A stretch of 64,000 nt of DNA from Aulostomus chinensis (lineage: Eukaryota; Chordata; Actinopteri; Syngnathiformes; Aulostomidae), in NCBI GenBank assembly GCA_037954235.1, contig JBBMOA010000007.1, positions 19,804,457-19,868,456 of the forward strand. Direction: 5' to 3'. How positions within the stretch are numbered: the stretch's first letter is position 1; each line of letters opens with the position of its first letter. The notes beneath the pieces were generated by a model. The model saw only the letters and a program-made list of their open reading frames with translations. It made no database searches and was not told where the DNA came from. Shown piece after piece: positions 47,440 through 61,364 of this stretch. Position numbers and translations under genes: made by a program.

Positions 47440-48000
47440 ACAGCCACACACAGCCTCACCTTCATGCAAGAGATTGAAATCAGCCAGGCAGACACTCAAG
47501 CATGAACCAAATGTCAGCGACAAGCCACAGGGAGAGAAGAGGAGCCCACGTTAATTATCACAGAGAGAAATCATGCGTTTTCACCTGCACGACATGCTAT
47601 CCAGGATATCTGCGGATCATGAAGTCATTTTCTGTGTTTCCCTCCAGGGATACACCAAGAGGAGACACACAATTTCAATGAGTAGGTCTTTAAAAGCAGT
47701 GATTAACTTCATGATGTGATGTGTTGTTGTTGTTGTTTTTTTTCTTTTGCTTACCGTAATACGTTGTGTGTACTTCTCTGCGGTGAATTACAATAAAAAT
47801 GACACCAAAAAAAAAAAAAAAAGATTCCCCTGAAAGATTTGCAAGTTAGAGAAGAATGTTTTTTCGCTCATCAAAATGTCATTGAATTACTGATCCTGTC
47901 TGAAGCCAGACTGTGAAGCTCTGCCTCATCTGACAGCAGAAATGCAAAGTTTTGGAAAGGTGTCTGCAAAATCTCTTCCCTCTGCAGCTGTTACACACTC
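42998..48000. other. Gene-free region downstream of anxa2, part 1
   Basis: No exon-like frame with recognisable protein similarity on either strand. It holds a TCC tract near 44479, a short GA tract near 45069, a CA tract at 47398-47452 and poly-A runs. The 101-codon open frame at 46273 has no recognisable content and is treated as chance. Confidence 0.6.
47398..47452. repeat. (CA)n microsatellite
   Basis: CA tract with a few single-base breaks in the gene-free region after anxa2. Confidence 0.9.
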
Positions 48001-51000
48001 CCATCTGATTTTCAATGTGCAGAAAAATCGTCTTCTTCTTCTTCTTCTTTTTTTTCTGACAACACGTTTCCCATGTGACACTTAACCTTTGGAGATTTCC
48101 CATTCTCTCTGATCATGTTCATGTTAATTAACCCTAGGACACATCAGAGAGTTGCAGGCTTTGAAGCAGCAATGGAGGGAGGGGGGGAAAAAAGGGAAAG
48201 CCAGTAGTGGAGATGTAAAGGAAGAGATGATTTTGTTGTTTTCTGTGTTTTTATGGCGATTTATCTCCCAACCCATACCAGAGTCTTACTGGTGCCAGGG
48301 AGGAGAATACGTAGCGTGGGTGTTGAAAAGGATGGACTATGGTCGGAGCGCCGGTTTGTGTTGCTGTCTCCGTTTGTCCGTCTAACTGTGAAGAAGTTGG
48401 CCAGAGAAGCCTGACCTCCCTCAGGTGGCCATGGATATGGAAATTGGTTCAAAAATAGAACACAAGATGGTTTTCATAGCCTTTAGCACCCCCCCCCCCC
48501 CCGAAAAAAAGAAAAAGGAGTTTTGTTGATCTCTTTTCATTCTTTTTTGGCTCCTGGCAGAAATGGTCTTTTTTTTTTTTTTATAGATGCTTCAAATACA
48601 CAAAGCACGTTTCTTAGTGAAAAGTACCAGTGGTGGCAGGCAAAGCAATATTGCCTGAGCCCAAAGAAAATGCTGTGCATGCAAAATGATTTTCTGAACC
48701 ATTTCACTACTTTCCTGGTTGGCGAGGTAGGTTGTGATATAACCTCTGGCCTTTACTGTCATCTCATGTAAGTCTACAGCTAAAAATACGCCATCTAGCA
48801 CAGTCAGGTGACATATGGTACATTTACTCTGACAATCATCTTTTCAGAATACTATTTTTTACCTCTCTGTCTCAAAAGTGCTCGTTTCTTAAAGCAGCAA
48901 TGGGTTGAAACCCACCAGTCAAAGAAAAGAGCAGAAATATTCATGAGGAAATCCGCTGGAGAAGATGAAGCGCAGCACAACCAGAGGCTTTATTCTCCAA
49001 GTTCTCGGGGCAAATCTGTTCCTGTGCTTCTATCTGATGCTTGTCTAAAGCACATAAAGACAAAGACAGGAAGTGTGATTAGCCAAGGAGAATAGCGGGG
49101 TAGTGCTCCCTCCAGGATAAGTCTTGAGGTGGGACTGATCAAAGCTATGCCCAGAGACAGGAGGAGACTGAACCAGCACTTTTTCAATGGCTATCTCTGC
49201 CTTAAGACAGGGGAGCGGGGGATGTTCTAGACATGTTTCTCTTTCCACGCCTTTGCCAGAAAGTTAATATATAGTTACAGTACAAGGTAGAACAATGGTG
49301 TTGTAGTTTCACCAACTAGACTTGGGAAAAAATATTGACATCTTAAGTTGTCGGCAGCACCTTTATATGGAGAAAAGTCTATTGAGACATCTGCTTTTCC
49401 TTTGGTTTATGCATTTTGGCTTACATCAAATTTGATCAATACTGTGAGCACAATAAAGTTTTTTGCAGCACTAAATCTAAATTCTGGAACATGCTAGAGG
49501 ATAGATACACACATACCAGACACAGGGCCTCAAACTTTGTCAAACTGTGCCAATTCTAACACAGGAACTATCGCATTACGTGATGAGAAAAAAACTCATA
49601 AAATGCAATTTACATAGAAAAGGAAGAAATGAAGAAAATGTAGATGATTACATATTTTTGCAGAACTTCAGATAAAAGATCCAAAATAAAGGCATGTTAA
49701 AACAATGCTCAGTATCAAGCTTGAAATGTCACGCAGCGATAAAATCTCTGTACGGGAGCTGTTCTGGTGTGCAGAGGAGGTTTTATATGTCTTTAGGATC
49801 CAACACCCAGCTACCATTTTTAGCATGTGCATATTTTTACAATTTTTAATACATATCTTGCAGGTCATGCTGGAGGTGAGCTGGAAAGGTTCACTTTTCT
49901 TACATGGAGTCCATGCTAGCACAAGCTAACTGCTGCAAGCTAACATATGCAACATCCATTAAGCATATTTCTGCTCAAAATTTCATTGCGCTTCCAGGCA
50001 CACAGCAGCGTTTAAAATCCTAAACGTGACACGTATTAGATCGTGAGATCAGGGAGACTCTGATCACACTACAAGCTCTTTAGGCCTCATTTGAGGAATG
50101 CGAGGCACTTTTATAGCCCTCAATTTAGTCTGACAGACAGGAGGAAAAGCCTTCAGCCATCTGCAACCTCTTGCTCCTTACGTTTATTGTTTCAGTTTTG
50201 TAACATTAGTTAAATGGCAAGTTACTAGAGGTTCACAATAGAGATGACAGAGGCAAGGAGTTAAAAATACCCATCAGGCTATGCTTCCTGTCTTATGCAT
50301 GAGAACATTCCATGAAAGAGGCCTAATGTCAGGACAGGGGCAATCGAACCCCTGATCAGCCTGATTATCCAGTCATGTACACCTTTCTCAACCAGGTTTG
50401 TGTATTACAAGTTTGCAGTACAGAATCTTCACTGTCCTAGTTACCTCGGCTCATTAATACGACTAAGAAATGTCACAAGAACCAACTTTACTGGCTACGT
50501 GTCCTTTCAAACGCACCCAGTGTCTTTGAGTTGAGGAGAAAAAGACATGCAGGTACATCCAGCTGGCCTTAGGGGGTGCAATAGAAGGTGCAGGGCTCTG
50601 GCTGGTAATTGAGACAGGCGGTGTGTGATGAGACGCCTTCATTATGTTTAAAGGAGCACTGAGTTCTGTGAGACTGCTTATACCTAAAGGACGGCTTTGA
50701 TATGGGGGCCTCCGACACTTAAAGGTGTTGTAATGACAGCAGCCTCCCGCTCTGGATGTCATTGTTTCTCTCTGTTGGAAGTTTCTCCGCTGTAATCATC
50801 AATATTTGATTTCTCCTTGTGCAAAGTCCCCATATTTCTATAGACATGAATGTGTACGCCGATTCCTGTTTGTTCACTGTCTGCAACATGATACAAGTGA
50901 ACTAAAATTATTAACAGATTGTGCATTTCTAGCTTCATGTTCCTCTAGCAGAGATTTAGAGGAGACTTTACACACTGTTTATTAACATATTGTTAACATT

Positions 51001-53700
51001 TTGGCAATAGCCAGACAGCCATCAATATGCTTATTCACAAAAGAACAAATTAGAATTTCTGCCCTGGCCTGTACGCCTCTAAACTCAGAGACTAAATATA
51101 TACTTACATTTTATTTCAAAGGGGAAAAAAAATCCTCTCTGGCAAAAAAGACTGACTATGAAGAACTTTACTCAAGGATAGGAAGCACATCATTATAACG
51201 GGGAAGAAATATTAAAAAGGGGGATATGAAAGCATGAAGATCTGCTCGCCTTTGGCTACTCTGACTCGCTTCAAAAGCATCTTGAGATCTTTCCCTCCCT
51301 CAGACCCACACTCTCCCTTGTTATTTGACTTTATTTGCCGGCTTCGCGCTGATTTGAGCAGCAGAGTTTTCCATTAAATAATCAATCACATAGAGAAGGA
51401 TCCCTATGAGAAAAAGACTCTCACAGCATAAACACAAGCACAAATGCTGTGGTCCCTTCATGTCTTGCTTGACACCTCACATTTCATCAAAGACCACAAG
51501 TCTGCGTGTCCTCGAATGCATCCCCAGGACTGCGGCCTGGGCTGGCCTAATTATACACAGAAATATGAGCGCTGAGGGGAGTCAGCCTTCTAAAAGTGTA
51601 GGTATGAGGTAATTACCTGTCTTTGCCCCCTCTGCTTGTCTTTTGTCTCTCATCATCTGTGACACGGACGAGTGGCTGTCAGCTCGAGCCAAAAGATGGG
51701 CAGGGGACGTTAACACATTACACCCTCACCCTCATGGATAATGGAACAAGGTTTTCATTTGAATGATAAACAAAATGACTTGAAGACACTGGGAAGATCA
51801 CTCGCACCTGCCCCTCCCTGCCTCCATGCAAAGCTGAGCATTATGCAAAACAAGGAGGTTTTTTTTCTTTTTCTTTTTCAGAGTACCGCGCACTCATCTG
51901 TGTATCTCCCAGGCATGTTGGACAATTATGAGTCAATAGAAGTAACTCTACCTTGCTAATGTTATGCAGCGGTTGTGTTCACCGTTCTTTTTATCACTTT
52001 CATCTGCAAAGTTCTTCAGCAAACCCTGTGTTCTTTAGATTAGCATAGACTTGTTACCGAAACCCTTAATCAAGACTCAGCTCAGCGCGTCCAGGCTGAT
52101 GAATAATTCTTGACCTTGTCAAAACAATCAAATCAAATAAGAGAACCTGAAATTCTGATGTGCAAAAAAAAAAGAAAAAGAAAAAAGTCTATAAAGTAAA
52201 TATGTATTCATTTGTAAGGGAAGGAATATTTGGCAGCACATAGCTGCTGCGCTGTTTATTTTCATTTAGGAAGACTTTCAATTCAAAACAAACTGAAGTT
52301 ATTTTAGTTTATTTTGTTGCCAATAAACAGCTGGCGGGGAAATGTTGTTCTGCAGTGACTAAAAAAGGTATTTCAAGTCTCCTGAAATCTACAGCGCTGC
52401 GGCTCACATAACACTGCCATGCTTGAAGAGTGACTCCTCAGAACTGAGTCTAAAAAGAGAGCATTGAATATATATTGGTTAACATCCTTTCACGGCAGTT
52501 ACAATTAATGTGTGAAGCTGCGAAGCTTGAATCCCACTTTGTGCCATCCACCTGCCAATCACGGTGTTTGTAGAGCTAGATCACAGCGTTGTTTTCCTAC
52601 TGTATTCAGCTATGTGTTTATTTCCACTGGTGTAAAAGGATTGTATTTACTGGTCTTTTGAATGTGAGGCAGAGCCGCGCACGCTGTGCAAAGACTCACA
52701 AATTGCAAAAAGGAAAGGGAGAGGTAAAAGGGAATGCAAAGTTGAGTCTTCAGTACCGTGCTCTGAAAAGTCAAACCAGCCAAAGTCACATTCGCATGCA
52801 AGATACTGATGACTGTTCCCGCCGCTGCTTTACCACCTCACCACGATTCTGCTCCTACAGATTGGAAACACAGACTTGGTCAAACAAACAATTACACTTC
52901 TGCTTTATTAACCAGCAACATTTCATACAAAAGACAAGACAAACAAAGTCTCATAAAATGAACTGAGAGGTTTCTTTAGGGTTTGTTTTTTTTTTTGCAG
53001 AAAAACCAATATTTTTATCAAATGATATTCTATAAATTTGAAACTACACCTGCAGGCCCTACTCCTTCGCAATCTTAACAAATCTATAAGCGTCTGTCTT
53101 ACACGACCAGATCGTTTGCTTTCTAATGTATTTTATACGTCATTGTGAGGTTTGTGCACCGCACCATTGCACCGTAACCTGCCACTACATCGTGGTACAT
53201 TCTTAACCAGCTCTTCATTCATATGCATTTTATCAGAATATTCACCAATAAAGCTGTCAGAAAAGCCTTCCTGGCCCATCTTAAAGGAACGGCTATGCTA
53301 ACAGTTAGCCTTGCTACAAAAACACAGCAGCTCTGCTTAGGATTTTAAAAGCTTCAGCATCAATTCACTGAAAATTTGTCGTGAACTGTAAACATGCCTG
53401 TCCGTGTGTTGCAGTGGCATTATTATTCAGTGTAGCAGATCATTTTAGATGGCAATAAAAAGGCCTGCTATTCTCAGATACGCTTGGGCGAAATGCAGCC
53501 TGCAGTAGACGACTGGTCGATAAATGTCAGTCTCAGCCTTAAAACTGAGTTTTCAATGTTAATTCTATATGTTACCTTAAACTACAAAGACGTAAATATT
53601 TTTCTGACAGAATCAAAAAGAAATTTCACTCTTCCTCACAACCTACCGGGGAGTCTTCTGTTTAATTGACTTTCCTGATCATTCCCCCCCCCCCCTGCAT
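48001..53700. other. Gene-free region downstream of anxa2, part 2
   Basis: AT-rich unique DNA with poly-C runs at 48489-48502 and 53684-53695 and no recognisable coding sequence, RNA gene or transposon. The longest open frame (52589-52966) is not recognisable as a protein. Confidence 0.6.
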
Positions 53701-56700
53701 GTCTGATAAAGCCTTTGGTGTGCTGCTTGTTCTGCGGGGACTCAGGAGCGGTTCAGGCTTCCCAGTTCTCCGGTGATTTAGACGAGAGTATCCAGAGAGG
53801 TGCCAATCCAGACATCTCACCACCTTTCCGAGACGGAGCCCAGAGGGCAGCAGCAGACTCAAGTCCCTGGTTAGGACACGCTGCCGTCTTTTATCAATGT
53901 TGACCAGCCAGACGGCTTCTGGGAGCTTCTTGAATCCCTCTTCTTTGTCATCTCAGGTCAGTACATGTACTATATTTCCACCTTGAGAATTATGACAAAG
54001 GAAATACTCTGAAGGTATGTAAAAAGGAAACACTCTGAACCTGTGGATTTTTTATTTTTTCCTTTTCCTTTTTTTTTTTTCTGTTGATGAGTTCGAAGTT
54101 CTCCGGAGATACAAACCTCAAAGAGGACGAATTAAAGTCCAAGAACAGTTTGTCAAAATCACTCTGACTTGATATAATCTGAGTTGACATAATTTCAATT
54201 ATTTCCAGGCTGCACGAGGGAGGTGAGGATTAAAAAGATAAAACATCGGCTTTTATGTATAGGCCACTTTGCTAATTAGATGGATTAAAACGCGCTCTGC
54301 GAAGGGAATTAATTTGCAAGTGAATGGCAGTTAGTAGGCAAACACGTATAGCAGATGACACAAACCCCTGAGGGCATTCCATGGTTAGTTTGGTACAATT
54401 TAGAAATTACACAACTCGTTTACTAAATAACAGGCTCGTTTTTCCCTGAACTGCATTCTTTAGTGCCTCACTGTCACTTGACTTTCAGATGTTGAAAATA
54501 GGTTAGTCTCTTCCAGTGAATGAGGCCTCCTGGTAGCACCACTCACTGCAGTAATAGATAGCCATTTATAATTCATGAGGTGGCTAGTCCCCTAAGTTAA
54601 TTTTGCCCAAGGCACTGTTTACTTCTGCTTTGTACTTTGTTTAAAGTAAGTTGTTGACAACTCTTGTACATGTCAAACTATCACCGCTAATAATTGCTTA
54701 AGGAGATGGAACTTTTGCAAATGTTGGTTCCACCAGAGGTACATTCTCCTCACCCGATGCAGAACTTCTTCAGATGAATTTTTGATTCATCTCCTTCTTG
54801 CTCTTGACAAAAAAGTCCTCTGTAATTCAAAGCAATCGCTGTAAGAGAAATTTTGAAAAAGAATAATGTAGTATGCTCTCCATAACATCCTAGTTTTCAT
54901 GTGAAATGGGGAACGGCTCCCACTCCTCTCCCTCCACCCCCCTGTTTCTTTTTTTCTTCCTCTCTCACTTTCTTCTCTCGTTTTTTTTCATATATTGACC
55001 AAAGATCGACTGGTAGATGATGACTGTCACACTTTGTGGATTGACAGAATATATTGTAAGGGCCTTGGGCGCTACCTCTGTGGGTCAACCCGACTCTGCT
55101 CTCCATGCAGATAGTGACATTCTCTCAATACAAGCAGTCACTTGATTAGTGCCAATTATCCAGGCTGTCACTTTCCCTGGTGAGTGTGGCCCAGGATGCG
55201 CCCCGTCCCCCACACTTCCCGTCTAGAGCGGACGTGCACTAAAAGTCTGCACTCATAGCTGTAGGCTGTGGGAATGATTTTGAATGCAGAGACGGGGGAA
55301 ATGAAAGAAATGCGGGAAGCAAGTTCGGAGTTTGACAGTGTGATAGCATTGACTTCCGAGACAGTTACATGGGGAGTGTCATTTCTCCCACAAAGACGTC
55401 TCCCCAGGGCTGCACCATCTTCCATAAGTCAGTCAGTCACCAGCTCCATATTCAGCTGTACACTGTCTACAGGACCCAACTGGGTTACATTCACTAAGGT
55501 ATACAAAATTCACTTGTTAAGTTTGTTGGTTTTCGTCAAAAACCAGAGGTACTAACTTTAATATGGCTGTGCTGGAGCGCTGCAAAATATTAACAATAAC
55601 AGTCATTTGTTTGAGAACATAATTCAAAGTGGATGGAAATGAACGAAGGCGACGTTTGGGATCCTGAAGGAGGAAGGCCGTAAATCTTTGGAGCCAATAA
55701 AATCAAATCCAATCCAAACATGTGTTAACAGCTGGTGCCGAGCCTAAACAAACACGCTAGACAAAGACAGGGCAAAGTTAACAAATGTAGCCTCCAGAAA
55801 CTGAGTGCAATGCAATTATTATGATCAAATCAAACAAGTTTTTTTTTATATATTTTTTTATGCGCTAACAAACAAAGCTCTCTTCAGGAGTCTTTTGTGT
55901 GTTGTTGAAGTCCGATTAAGCTCATTATCCTCTCACCTGTGCACCGGTTAAAACCACATTTTTGGCTGCTCTGCATAATAATACTTTTTTTTTTTTCCCC
56001 TGGTTTCCAAAAACACAATCACTGCGTTTTTTGAGCCACTCTTTAAACAGCGCTGCTGTGTATTTACTGATCTATTTCTTGCCGCTTTCATGTTGTTACT
56101 GTGCCTCTTGTAACTTCTCAGTATTCAGCAGCAGAGAAGTGAGACGCAGAGCTCCTCTGAACAGCAGAGGTTATCCTCAGTATGGATGTCTGCAGGGGAG
56201 TAAACACCATTGGAGCGCGAGTGAATATTTTCTATGAGAGGATATTAATTATTCATGCCTGCTTCATTGTGTATGATGATGTGTCAGGATGTTTGCCAAT
56301 AAACAACAATATTCCTTGTAGGATTGATCCAATATGAAAAGTTGTTGAGCTAGTTCCTCTCAGTGTGAAGAAGTCTGACGAAGGCAGTATGTGGGAGAGC
56401 TGGTACTTATTTATGGAAATATCAATATTGTATCATAAAACCATATCCTTTCCTCTTAGTATAAACAATACAATCAAAATGGTGTTTTAAATCTGGACTG
56501 TGAGGGTGGTATTAATCTGAGGATTAAAGGAAACCACTGTGTACAAAGTAATAATGCGTGGCAGGTAAACTGGGTCAGTGCGATGCTGAGATTTTCTGGA
56601 TTGGGAAAAAAAAATAAATAAAAAGCACACGCACAAAAGGAAATAAAACAAAAAAAAATACCTTGTTTTGAAGTGTTTGTTCTGCTCAAACAGAGGCTCT

Positions 56701-57455
56701 AACTAAGCGTGGCACGCCCCAGTGATCCGACTCGCCATTGGCTCTTATATTGCAGAGTGATAAGCTCAGTGTGTCTGCAGGGGGAATTTGGCTCCCTTTC
56801 ATGGTAGCGCTGCCCCCGCCACCGTCTCCATGTGGCGCCCGGGGGAATACATCACCACACGGGCAGGACAGCAGGCCGGCATGGGCGTTATAATTGCCAT
56901 CTCCACCTCGTACACATTGTGCACTGCGGAGCACGGTGATTAAATCAAAAAACTCCTCTGCATCCCAGCTCTTTACCTTGCAGGCAAAACAGCGGGGTCC
57001 TCTGGGATGGGGTCATCATGGCTCCCTCTGTGCTCTGTGATCTGTGCAAAAAGGGAGGGGCAGCGGGTGGGTGGAGGGGGGGTGCAGACTGCTCACTATT
57101 ATGTATCATTGCAGAAAAAAAAAAAACTTGATAGGTGTTAAAACCATGATTTGTCAAAAGATCTGCGTATCCACAACATTCTCATACCGCAGTGAAATGC
57201 TGGATAAATATTTGAATTGGTGAAGAGTAAGAGCTGAGGGTGAATGATAAATGGCAATTTCACACCGTGGGATAACACAATTACTTTAATTTTTATAATA
57301 AGATGCTTCATTCCTGATTAAACAGCTAGTTTGAACACCAGCCTCCTGATTTAAAGGTGTCCGTGACCAGATAATTCACCTGAAGCCATAAAGAGAATTA
57401 GATCAAGGTTTTAGACAGAGTTATTGTCCTTTGCAATACCTGCATGCGCGCGCGT

Positions 57456-57518
<63 letters not shown>

Positions 57519-58000
57519 TGAAACAAACCATTATCATTTGGGTTAATGGCTTTGTTAATTTGAAGACATTAACAACTGCTCGGCTGTCCCCAATGAACGT
57601 GTCATACAAAGCAGGCCTTGTGTTGTTAAATGGGTTGCTAAGTAGATTGATTCCTTCGTTGTGAAGCACGCCAGTGATGTAGGCAAGCGGGTTAATTAAA
57701 CATTTACACACAAACACCCAACAATCTATTGTCCTCCTCTAATTTACAACATCAATACACACTTTCATCAGGATTTTTCAGAAAGGCATATGTTTGCTTG
57801 TTCCATCCTAATTGGCAGCACGCCGGTTTACCATGCTGCCGTTTTTAAAGGGATGCTGGGACTATTGAGCTCGCCGCGTTCACCCATAATAGGGATATGG
57901 TGTAGTCCCTCCACGGCGGGCGCAGGGAGACATTCAGATAAAGATTCAAGCACCTGCACCCACACCTCCACCTCCGCTCTCTTTTATCTCTGGCAGCAAA
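53701..58000. other. Gene-free region downstream of anxa2, part 3
   Basis: No gene seen. Two patches stand out as candidate regulatory DNA: 54230-54620, rich in homeodomain-type words, and 56690-56945, a GC-rich island in AT-rich surroundings. A CG/CA alternating tract lies at 57441-57513. Confidence 0.55.
57441..57513. repeat. (CG)n(CA)n alternating purine-pyrimidine tract
   Basis: Starts TGCATGCGCGCGCGTGCGCA and continues as pure CA for about 54 bp. Confidence 0.95.
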
Positions 58001-58705
58001 CAGCAGCAGAGGAAACGTAAACTAATCATCTCTCGCTTTCTCTCCTCCTCTCTCTCTCTCTCACTCTCTGTGCTGCCTCCACCTCTCCGCTCTCTCTCTC
58101 ACACACACACAAATGTACACATTTGTACACAGAAATACACACACATGGTCCACCGGAGAGACTCCCTCGCAAGGCTCTGATGAACAAATGTAGAAGTGAA
58201 CGGCACACCTCTCCCAAAAAGAAATGCCTTTTTTTTCCTCTTTTCTTCTGTCTTATTCTCAAAACTCTTGGGGTCACGAGGACAGGAAAAGTTGTTGCTT
58301 TTTGTTATTTTCGAAGAATTTCTACATTTGTAAGTGCAAAGTGGGATTTGGGCTAGAGGCACTGATGGTTTCTGTCTTTCATGTATCCTCCGCTGACAGA
58401 AATCAAGCTGACAGGAAGGCAACAAGGGAACAATCAATCACCTTTCTTTTCAACTTTCTTTTGCCTTACATTTGTGTGTGTTAAACACTGGAAGAAAATG
58501 TGTTTTTTTTTCTTCTTCTTTTTTTTACATTAGTGTCAGTGATGGAGCTCGAGCGCGGCGGCAACAGTGAGCTATGATGAATTCCAATCATCACTCCATA
58601 TGCCAGGCCTCATTAACTACGGATGTGTTTGCTCACAGCTTCGCCTAAATACCTCAGATGCATGTTGTTTTCCTCTCTCCTTTTAAGTTCTCTCCCTCCT
58701 CACTT

Positions 58706-58708
<3 letters not shown>

Positions 58709-58748
<40 letters not shown>
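58709..58748. repeat. (CA)n microsatellite
   Basis: About 19 CA units. Confidence 0.95.
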
Positions 58749-58749
<1 letters not shown>

Positions 58750-59817
58750 ATACACCCTGGAAAAGTCTTCAATACACTTGCCAACCGTGGGCCCCGGGTA
58801 AGATTCCTCGAGGCCAATGTGTACCCACAACAGTGTCTCTCCCTCAGACATGTGGCATGGGTAAACAACACTGTTAAGCCTAAAACAATGTGTGTCCCTG
58901 ATGACTGCAATTATTTATGAAATCAAACACAATTCAGCTCATCGCCAAGTGGGACAGCTCTCCAGATCACTCAACAAATCTCCACTCTTTCGTCTCTCAT
59001 CATACAGTGTCGCTTAATACAATAAATAGCGTTATCTTTACCATCAAAAAGCTGCTAATCAATAGGGTTTTAAAGCTGGGTATTTACAGCACGCTAACAG
59101 AGAGGAACATATGTAAACTATGCTACCTCCAGGCTCTAACTCCTCAGGCTGCTGGTGACTTGTGCTGGAGAGATGTCTAAATTATTCAACCTGAGGTGTT
59201 ATTGCTTCTGACTGGAGCCGCGTGGAGTGAGAAATGCCAGTGTCAGGACAGTATGCATGCTCTGGGGGTATATTCGCCTCCAGTAAGCAGCTGCTACAGA
59301 TGGTATGCTCACTTTGTCATCCACGTTCTCAACACTGCTTGTGAAGAGCAATTAACTCTTAGCACGGCGAGAAGCGTCCACAGGAAAATTAGAGAGGTGC
59401 GACTGAGAGATGAGGTCATTTATCACACAGGTGACTCCTCATCTCACACTCTCCGCACTTTAAAGAGTTGCAGGACTTTCATCAAAACAGTCGCTGATGC
59501 TGACAAGTTTCTGTCGCCAGAGAACTTCCCTCGTTTACTGAGGTCAGCGACCTCTGTCAGCGCGTCTCCCTCAAGCTGCATAATTTGAGAGCGTCTTCAC
59601 GTCTTTGAATTACTTGTAATAAAGCCTGCTTGATTCCCAAGAAAAGGCCTTCAGGTCAGCAACACTGAGGTGAAATGATTATTTCAGTCCATACAGCTGA
59701 ATTATTATTACTCCGAAACGTTAAATGTACTTTATAAACACTCATTTTCATCTAGAGAATCAGTTTTGTTTGTCACTGGGTAAAAAAAAAAAAGATATGC
59801 TGTGATTCGGGGTAAAT

Positions 59818-59870
59818 GACACACGCGCGCGCGCACGCACACACACATACACACATGCGCACATACACAC
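59818..59870. repeat. (CG)/(CA)n alternating tract
   Basis: Alternating purine-pyrimidine tract with a CGCGCGCG core and CA/TA flanks. Confidence 0.9.
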
Positions 59871-61296
59871 AGGTGAGTGTTTGTGAAGTGTTGTGAGATG
59901 CTGGGGTTTTGTTTAGTGTGAAATATAAAGAAATGCAAGGAATAAGGCGGAGTAATTTCACAAAAGGTAGCAGATCAGTTAGATGATTTTATTTCGAGAA
60001 AACTTAAAGCAGATTTTGTTTACTGCACTGGCAGATTATTTTCCTTGTTACAAAAACCAAACCATACATTTAAAATAATTTGTTGCTGCAGTAAGTAAAA
60101 TCTGACCCTCATCCAAGATGCTGAGATAATATTTGTCTTATATCAAATATGAGTTTTTTTTGTTGCTATAAATTAGACAAAAATACAAGGCAAGACTCTT
60201 TTTTTTTTTTACAGTGTTTCAAGATCTCCTTAGAAAAATACAATGTTCTAACACTTTAAAAAACAAAAGGAACAAAAATGCAATCTAGAGAGAACGCTAA
60301 CGTGCTTTACCTCCTCTACCAGAAGCAATCCAAATACACTTGAAAAAAAATGTAAATAATGATCATAATCTGCATTACTAATTTAAGTAACAATTAATCA
60401 AAGGAGGGTGGAGCTACCGCAAAATATTGCAGAGTGACACGGTAAAGAAATTCCCTACATATTTCCAGTGCAAAGATTGTAACCTCATAAATCACAAGTA
60501 GAAGATAAATATGGGAGGGCGGCTAAATTAAATGGTACTTAGCCTTGTGAGGTGCAATGTAATAGTTCTGTGTGAGGTGGTTTATAGAAACAAGGAGGCG
60601 CGCGTCCTCCCTTCTCCAGCCAGCGGTTGTAACCCTCAATGATCTCCCTTAACACAAAGGAAACCAAAGATCATAACAAGACTTAGTGGAAACGTATCTC
60701 ATTAGCTGCCTCTTTCACATGGCCCTCCATGGGAATATAGACAGAGAGCTTTGTCTGCTCTGTCCCCGAGCTCTTGTCAAAATCTTCTTAATTATGATTA
60801 ATTACAGACCCGTAAAGATTTCCTCTACCACGATTACAAATAATAGAACGCTCACTAAACACTACATTATTCATTAATTATAGGGCTCTTTGCAAGCAAA
60901 CTACAATTCCTGCTGAGGATGCATTGCTTGCGACAAGAACAATGTTTTTTCCTATTTTCACAACTACTTGAAAAACATGTCTGTGTCTCGGTAAAGTGTG
61001 CCCTAGCTCCAGGCTCCTCTGCATATTGGAGGTTTTCCCTCTGTGGGCTCAATTGTTATGGATGCTGTTTATGGTGGTGCTATGACAAGTGTGAAGGGCA
61101 GGCATGGTGAAAGATGTATCGCTCGCTTATCTGCTCGCTGTCTGAATATGTTATAGGATTGTAAATGACCCTGTATCATGACGGAGTCTCACAACAAGCA
61201 AAACCTATTTTTCCATTTTATTCTCTATGATAACTTTTTGACACAAAGTGACAAATACTGCTCGGGAGCTTAAATGTCTGTAAATTCACTGAATTT

Positions 61297-61301
61297 GTGT
61301 G

Positions 61302-61362
<61 letters not shown>
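61297..61362. repeat. (TG)n microsatellite
   Basis: About 30 TG units followed by a G-rich, GGAGGG-containing stretch. Confidence 0.95.

Positions 61363-61364
<2 letters not shown>

Noticed and set aside
52589..52966. A 125-codon open frame
   Set aside because: Basic, low-similarity translation without family features; treated as chance.
59196..59588. A 130-codon open frame with a hydrophobic start in the downstream desert
   Set aside because: No recognisable domain, no splice context, biased content, and no homologue I know. Frames of this length arise by chance in 64 kb on six frames.
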